The notes under the pieces are model-generated. The model worked only from the letters and a program-made list of their open reading frames with translations, had not been told where the DNA came from and did no database searches. The position numbers and the translations under genes were made by a program. Below, piece after piece: positions 59,711 to 64,000 of a DNA stretch of 64,000 nucleotides. The stretch's first letter is position 1. The number at the start of each line of letters is the position of its first letter. The DNA comes from Chlorobiaceae bacterium (GTDB taxonomy: Bacteria; Bacteroidota; Chlorobiia; Chlorobiales; Chlorobiaceae), in the NCBI GenBank assembly GCA_013334525.1, contig JAAXXK010000008.1, positions 3,614 through 67,613 on the forward strand, read 5' to 3'.

Positions 59711-61807
59711 ATGAGGCTCGTTTACCGTCCGGATATTGATGGTCTGCGAGCCATTGCGGTACTCGCTGTATTGTTCTTTCATACCGATATTCCCGGGTTT
59801 GGCGGGGGATTTGTCGGAGTGGATATATTTTTTGTGATATCCGGATTTCTCATTACATCCATTCTCCTCAAAGATTTCGAGGATGGCGATTTCTCCATTG
59901 CCCGCTTCTATGAAAGACGCATCAGGAGGATCTTCCCGGCCCTGTTCCCTGTCATGGCCTTTACCCTGGTCGTGAGCGCATTTTTGTTTGATGCGTCAAT
60001 TTTCAGGGACTATGGCAAGAGCGTCACCATGACAACCCTGTTTTCGTCGAATGTCCTGTTTCGTCGTCAGTCCGGGTATTTCGATCTGCCATCCCTTCAA
60101 AAGCCACTGCTCCATACCTGGTCGCTTTCTGTCGAAGAGCAGTTTTATATCCTGTTTCCCCTTACGCTGCTGTTGGTCAAAAGGTTCTTGAAGAAGCGAT
60201 ACCTGCCATGGTTGCTGGTTATCGCAGGAATATCATTAACGGTCAGCATATTTGGGGTTTACAAGCGCCCGACCTCAGCGTTTTATCTGGTGCAGTACCG
60301 CGCATGGGAGCTGATGGCCGGGGCGATTGTCGCCATGGAGGGATTGCCGGTTCCATCTTCGACCCGGTTGAAGAATCTGCTCTCCATTTCCGGGATCGCC
60401 CTGCTCATCTACAGTATCGGCTTCTACACGGAAACGATGGTGTTTCCCGGATATAACGCGCTGGTGCCGGTGATCGGAGCAGGTTTGATCATTTACAGCG
60501 GCAAGGGCAGCGGTACAACGATCGTAGCAAAACTCCTTGAACTCAGGCCGCTTGTCTTTATCGGGCTCATATCATACTCCCTTTACCTCTGGCACTGGCC
60601 AATGGTCGTGTTTTGCCGGTATCTGTCTCTGGAGCCGTTGAGCGAATGGGAAAGCATCGGCATCATTGCCGTTTCGCTGCTCATGGGAGTGGTTTCATGG
60701 AAATATATCGAGCAGCCGTTCAGGGGGAATCAATCCCTGATTCCTGACAGGAAGCGACTGTTTGCCCTATCCCTGGTCGTGATGATCGTCGCATCGGGGA
60801 TCGGCCAGGTGATTTACCTGAATAGAGGCCTTCCCATCCGTCATGCCTGGTTTTATCCTGGAATGACATCACATCTCCAGAAAGTCCAGCAGGATCCGGA
60901 GTGGGATAAGTACGGTGAATGGGAGAAGGGCACTGAACATATCCATGATGGTCTCATGCCCCACCGTGTTGGTGCCGATAACATCGAGCCGACAGTCGCC
61001 TTGTGGGGTGATTCCCATGCCCGAGCCTTGATACCTGCAATAGATGAACAGTCGAAACGCCATGGGGTGTCATGCTATATCATCACCCGAATCTCCTCGC
61101 CGGCGTTGCTGGGTGTGGATATTATCGTTTCAAAGCATGATAATTCTGTTGATGAGTCGAAATTCAGTGATGATGTATTGCGATTCCTCAAAGATCATCC
61201 AAAAGTGAAAACAGTGATTTTATCGGGCCGGTGGCCAGTGTATGCCAATGGTGACCATGCCGTGCATGAAGATCCCCTGGAGTGCACCCTTAAAGACACC
61301 TATGGAAGGGGCACGGTGAAACGGCAGAACGCAGAGGTCTTCAGGATCGCTCTTGCAAGGACCGTAAATTACCTGTGCGCAACGGGTCACCGGGTCATAT
61401 TGGTAAGCGATGTGCCGGAAGTCGGTTATGATGTTCCGCGATATTACTCCCTGCGTACACGGTTTCCGATGTTGAATGCCGGGATCGATATCCGCCCATC
61501 CCTTGCCGGTTACACGGAACGGAACCGCAAGGTTCGTGCAGTGTTTGACGAGCTCTCGGCACTTTCAGGCGTAACGGTGGCACATCCGGAAAAAATGCTG
61601 TTCGATAGTGAAGGAAGGGGGATGATTATGGTCGGCCAGGAGCTTCTCTATCGCGATGACGACCACTTGTCAACCTACGGAGCTCATTTCGTGGCACCAG
61701 CGTTTAACGAGGCATTTTTTAATATTGCCAGGCCATGGCTGTCGAGCCAGACGCGTGGCGATAGGGCATTCCTGGCAGGTAAAACAGCGAATCCCCTGGT
61801 TCCGTAA
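59711..61807 (+). CDS. OafA-type O-acyltransferase with SGNH domain
   Basis: Acetylates surface polysaccharide or peptidoglycan-related glycans. It is 698 aa. Residues 1-370 form a multi-helix Acyltransferase_3 domain (YRPDIDGLRAIAVLAVLFFH, FVGVDIFFVISGFL, RIRRIFPAL); after a last membrane segment (LFALSLVVMIVASGIGQVIY) comes an SGNH hydrolase-like domain (about 415-690) with VALWGDSHARAL and DDDHLSTYGA. This fusion transfers acyl groups across the membrane. Its stop codon lies in the terminator hairpin. Convergent with guaA. Confidence 0.92.
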   Translation: MRLVYRPDIDGLRAIAVLAVLFFHTDIPGFGGGFVGVDIFFVISGFLITSILLKDFEDGDFSIARFYERRIRRIFPALFPVMAFTLVVSAFLFDASIFRDYGKSVTMTTLFSSNVLFRRQSGYFDLPSLQKPLLHTWSLSVEEQFYILFPLTLLLVKRFLKKRYLPWLLVIAGISLTVSIFGVYKRPTSAFYLVQYRAWELMAGAIVAMEGLPVPSSTRLKNLLSISGIALLIYSIGFYTETMVFPGYNALVPVIGAGLIIYSGKGSGTTIVAKLLELRPLVFIGLISYSLYLWHWPMVVFCRYLSLEPLSEWESIGIIAVSLLMGVVSWKYIEQPFRGNQSLIPDRKRLFALSLVVMIVASGIGQVIYLNRGLPIRHAWFYPGMTSHLQKVQQDPEWDKYGEWEKGTEHIHDGLMPHRVGADNIEPTVALWGDSHARALIPAIDEQSKRHGVSCYIITRISSPALLGVDIIVSKHDNSVDESKFSDDVLRFLKDHPKVKTVILSGRWPVYANGDHAVHEDPLECTLKDTYGRGTVKRQNAEVFRIALARTVNYLCATGHRVILVSDVPEVGYDVPRYYSLRTRFPMLNAGIDIRPSLAGYTERNRKVRAVFDELSALSGVTVAHPEKMLFDSEGRGMIMVGQELLYRDDDHLSTYGAHFVAPAFNEAFFNIARPWLSSQTRGDRAFLAGKTANPLVP

Positions 61808-61822
61808 GGGGATTCGCTGTTT
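61782..61822. terminator. Terminator hairpin at the acyltransferase/guaA junction
   Basis: AAACAGCGAATCCCCT (61782-61797) pairs with AGGGGATTCGCTGTTT (61807-61822) over a 9-nt loop containing the acyltransferase stop. Strong stem, short tails. Confidence 0.8.
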
Positions 61823-61869
61823 GTATAATGGCCGAAGAGGGGAAGGCCGCTCCTGTCAATTATGCCTCC

Positions 61870-63423
61870 TCACTCCCACTCGATCGTGGCCGGTGGTTTG
61901 GATGAGATGTCGTAGGCGACGCGGTTGATGCCCCTGACTTCGTTGATGATGCGGTTCGATACGCGGGCCAGGAAGTCGTGTGGCAACTGGGCCCAGTCGG
62001 CCGTCATGCCGTCGGTCGATTCGACTGCGCGCAGGGCGAGCACGTTCTCGTAGGTTCGCTTGTCGCCCATCACGCCTACCGACTGTACCGGCAGCAGCAC
62101 CGAAAATGCCTGCCATACCTTCTGGTACAGGCCGCTCGATTTGAGCTCCTCGATGTAGATTTCATCGGCGTCACGCAGGATGTCGAGCCTCTCCCTGCTC
62201 AGCGAGCCGAGTACGCGCACGGCAAGTCCGGGGCCGGGGAAGGGGTGTCGCATGAGGATATCCTCAGCGATGCCGAGTTCGCGGCCGACGGCGCGCACTT
62301 CGTCCTTGAAGAGCTCGCGCAGGGGCTCGATCAGCTTGAGCTTCATGCGTTTGGGCAGGCCGCCGACGTTGTGGTGCGACTTGATGGTTTGCGAGGGGCC
62401 ATTGACGCTGACGCTTTCGATGACATCGGGGTAGAGGGTGCCCTGGACGAGGAACTTCTCGTCGTGGATGTTCTGTTCGAACACACGGATAAAGGTGCGG
62501 CCGATGATCTTGCGTTTGTTTTCCGGGGAAGCCACACTTTTAAGGCGGCCGAGAAAGAGGTCAGCGGCGTCGACGAGCGTGACATTCAGCCCGAGCGGCT
62601 TGAGGAAGCTCATCACCTTTTCGGATTCGTTCTTGCGAAGCAGGCCGTTGTCAACGAAGACGCAGTGCAGCTGCTTGCCGATGGCCTTGCTGACCAGCAC
62701 GGCAGCCACGGTGGAGTCCACGCCGCCGCTGATGCCGCACACGACCGTCGATTTTCCGGCCTGCCGCCTGATTTCCTCGATCTGGTGCTCGATGAAGCTT
62801 TTCGGAGACCAGTCCGGCGTAATGCCCGCGATGTCGATGAGGAAGTTCGAAAGGAGCTGCCTGCCGTAGAGCGAGTGCTGCACTTCGGGGTGGAACTGCA
62901 GGCCGTAGACCCTTAAGGCAGCCTTGCTCCCAAAGCTCTCGATGGCGCACATCTCGGCGTTCTCAGTCCCGGCAGTAACCCGAAACCCTTCGGGGAGGCG
63001 CGTCACCTTGTCGCCATGGCTCATCCAAACGTCCGAATCCGGGATGTCGCGGAACAGCGCGCTTTCATGGCCATCATCATGGCTGACCAGCATCCTTGCA
63101 CGGCCGAACTCCTGTTTTGCAGAGCTCTCCACATTGCCTCCGAAATGTTTGGCGATGGCCTGCAGTCCGTAGCAGATGCCGAGCACCGGTACGCCGAGGC
63201 TGAAAAGCGCGGGATCGGGCATCAAGGCCGATTCGTCGTATACGCTGTTCGGTCCGCCGGACAGGATGATCGCCTTCGGCTGGTGTTCCCTTATGGCGTC
63301 AGCGGTCGTGTGGTAGGGAAGAATTTCGGAATAGATGCCTATTTCCCGTATGCGCCGGGCGATCAGCTGGGTGTACTGCGATCCGAAATCGAGGACGATG
63401 ACCGATTGAAGGGATGTTGCCAT
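61870..63423 (-). CDS. guaA: GMP synthase (glutamine-hydrolysing)
   Basis: Aminates XMP to GMP. It is 517 aa. The N-terminal glutamine amidotransferase domain has [12 protein letters not shown] (catalytic Cys), FHPEV (His), and the ATP-pyrophosphatase domain has [13 protein letters not shown], then the C-terminal dimerisation domain ending [18 protein letters not shown]. It starts 30 bp after the PBP1A gene on the same strand. Its 3' end recurs in decayed form at 57698-57795 and 59426-59515. Confidence 0.98.
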   Translation of the reverse strand: MATSLQSVIVLDFGSQYTQLIARRIREIGIYSEILPYHTTADAIREHQPKAIILSGGPNSVYDESALMPDPALFSLGVPVLGICYGLQAIAKHFGGNVESSAKQEFGRARMLVSHDDGHESALFRDIPDSDVWMSHGDKVTRLPEGFRVTAGTENAEMCAIESFGSKAALRVYGLQFHPEVQHSLYGRQLLSNFLIDIAGITPDWSPKSFIEHQIEEIRRQAGKSTVVCGISGGVDSTVAAVLVSKAIGKQLHCVFVDNGLLRKNESEKVMSFLKPLGLNVTLVDAADLFLGRLKSVASPENKRKIIGRTFIRVFEQNIHDEKFLVQGTLYPDVIESVSVNGPSQTIKSHHNVGGLPKRMKLKLIEPLRELFKDEVRAVGRELGIAEDILMRHPFPGPGLAVRVLGSLSRERLDILRDADEIYIEELKSSGLYQKVWQAFSVLLPVQSVGVMGDKRTYENVLALRAVESTDGMTADWAQLPHDFLARVSNRIINEVRGINRVAYDISSKPPATIEWE

Positions 63424-63453
63424 GATAGTCGTTGAAATCAGGTAATGTATTGC

Positions 63454-64000
63454 TTAATAATTTTTGTCAGGCGATGCCGCGGGGCCCTGAGTTTTTGGAG
63501 TCCCGGTGCTGTCCCTGGGCGCGACTGCACCGAGGTTCACCGGCCTTCCGCCCGTAAACTCGCCGGCCTGATAGCGGGCCAGTCCCTTTGGAGTGAAATA
63601 TTCGACATTGACGTTGCGGCTGAACAGGTCGGCAGGTTCGCTTGCATTGCCCATCGGGACGGCAATGACGTTGTCAGGCATCTGGAAATAGCGGTTTTCC
63701 AGCTTGAGTACCGGGTCTGCGTAGCAGCGTTTCATGAAGTTTGCCCATACCGGCATGGCCGCCCTTGCGCCCTGTCCGTACTCCATCGACGTGAAGTGGA
63801 TCCGCTCGTCGTCGAATCCTGTCCAGACCACGGCAAGCAGTTGGGGCGTGAACCCTGCAAACCATGCGTCTCTCATGTCCTGGGTCGTTCCGGTTTTGCC
63901 GGCCGCCTCGATATCGAAACCGTACCGTGCCCTGAGGCCCACGGCGGTACCCCGGTCTACGACATCCTTGAGCATTGAAACCATGACATAGTTGGTCGTC
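63454..64000 (-). CDS. Penicillin-binding protein 1A, C-terminal part (partial at window edge)
   Basis: Bifunctional peptidoglycan synthase; the frame continues past the right edge. The visible C-terminal 182 residues contain YVMVSMLKDVVDRGTA, the transpeptidase KTG motif in AGKTGTTQDMRDAWFAGFTP, and WTGFDD, then a Pro/Ser-rich tail. The catalytic SXXK and the transglycosylase domain lie outside. The gene precedes guaA in the same operon. Confidence 0.9.
   Translation of the reverse strand, partial: TTNYVMVSMLKDVVDRGTAVGLRARYGFDIEAAGKTGTTQDMRDAWFAGFTPQLLAVVWTGFDDERIHFTSMEYGQGARAAMPVWANFMKRCYADPVLKLENRYFQMPDNVIAVPMGNASEPADLFSRNVNVEYFTPKGLARYQAGEFTGGRPVNLGAVAPRDSTGTPKTQGPAASPDKNY

Overview
The window is a chromosomal segment of a green sulfur bacterium (phylum Chlorobi, family Chlorobiaceae). 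The decisive markers are the photosynthetic reaction-centre genes pscA and pscB (13633-16692), with the homodimer-type FX cysteine motif, and a two-subunit 2-oxoglutarate:ferredoxin oxidoreductase (korAB, 41640-44570) of the reductive TCA cycle. Chlorobaculum, Chlorobium and Prosthecochloris are all possible; the sequence alone does not fix the genus.

Layout. 1-5.9 kb: the end of a Lys-Pro-Glu-Ser repeat protein, then a giant gene (1188-5222) encoding a choice-of-anchor-I/Ig-like protein with an alkaline phosphatase domain inserted in circularly permuted order. The gene lies between two copies of an intergenic repeat. 5.9-13.3 kb: mutL, tRNA-Arg, a c-type cytochrome, mtgA, a small rubredoxin gene, and a minus-strand operon dapF-amrS-amrB whose radical SAM protein lacks one cluster cysteine. 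13.6-24.9 kb: pscA-pscB, a dolichol-phosphate-mannose-synthase-like glycosyltransferase, an EF-G-like GTPase, eno, a divIC-like gene, a long-form ispG and a short-chain dehydrogenase. 25.0-37.2 kb: tRNA-Thr, Tyr, Thr and Trp followed by secE-nusG-rplKAJL-rpoBC. 37.4-41.5 kb: efp-accB-accC, an HU gene and accA. 41.6-49.9 kb: korAB, a small Cys protein, alaS, a ferredoxin-like gene and serB.

50.3-61.8 kb is an accessory region for surface or glycan modification: two SAM methyltransferases, two large TPR-glycosyltransferases (GT9-like and OGT/SPINDLY-like), a DUF2726-like gene fragment, an OpgB-like phosphoglycerol transferase and an OafA-type acyltransferase. It ends at guaA. Two decayed fragments matching adjacent parts of the guaA 3' end flank the OpgB-like gene, so the guaA 3' end looks like an old insertion hotspot. 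The window closes inside a penicillin-binding protein 1A gene.

The strongest novelty candidate is the permuted alkaline phosphatase: the N-terminal GDGM strand follows the C-terminal half, every catalytic and metal-binding residue I could map is kept, and both joins are seamless. Other notable signals are 9-bp-period TGGAC repeats at three convergent gene junctions, the cysteine-deficient AmrS, and an EF-P with Asn at the modification-loop tip. I had no alignment or search tools; all similarities are from reading the sequence.
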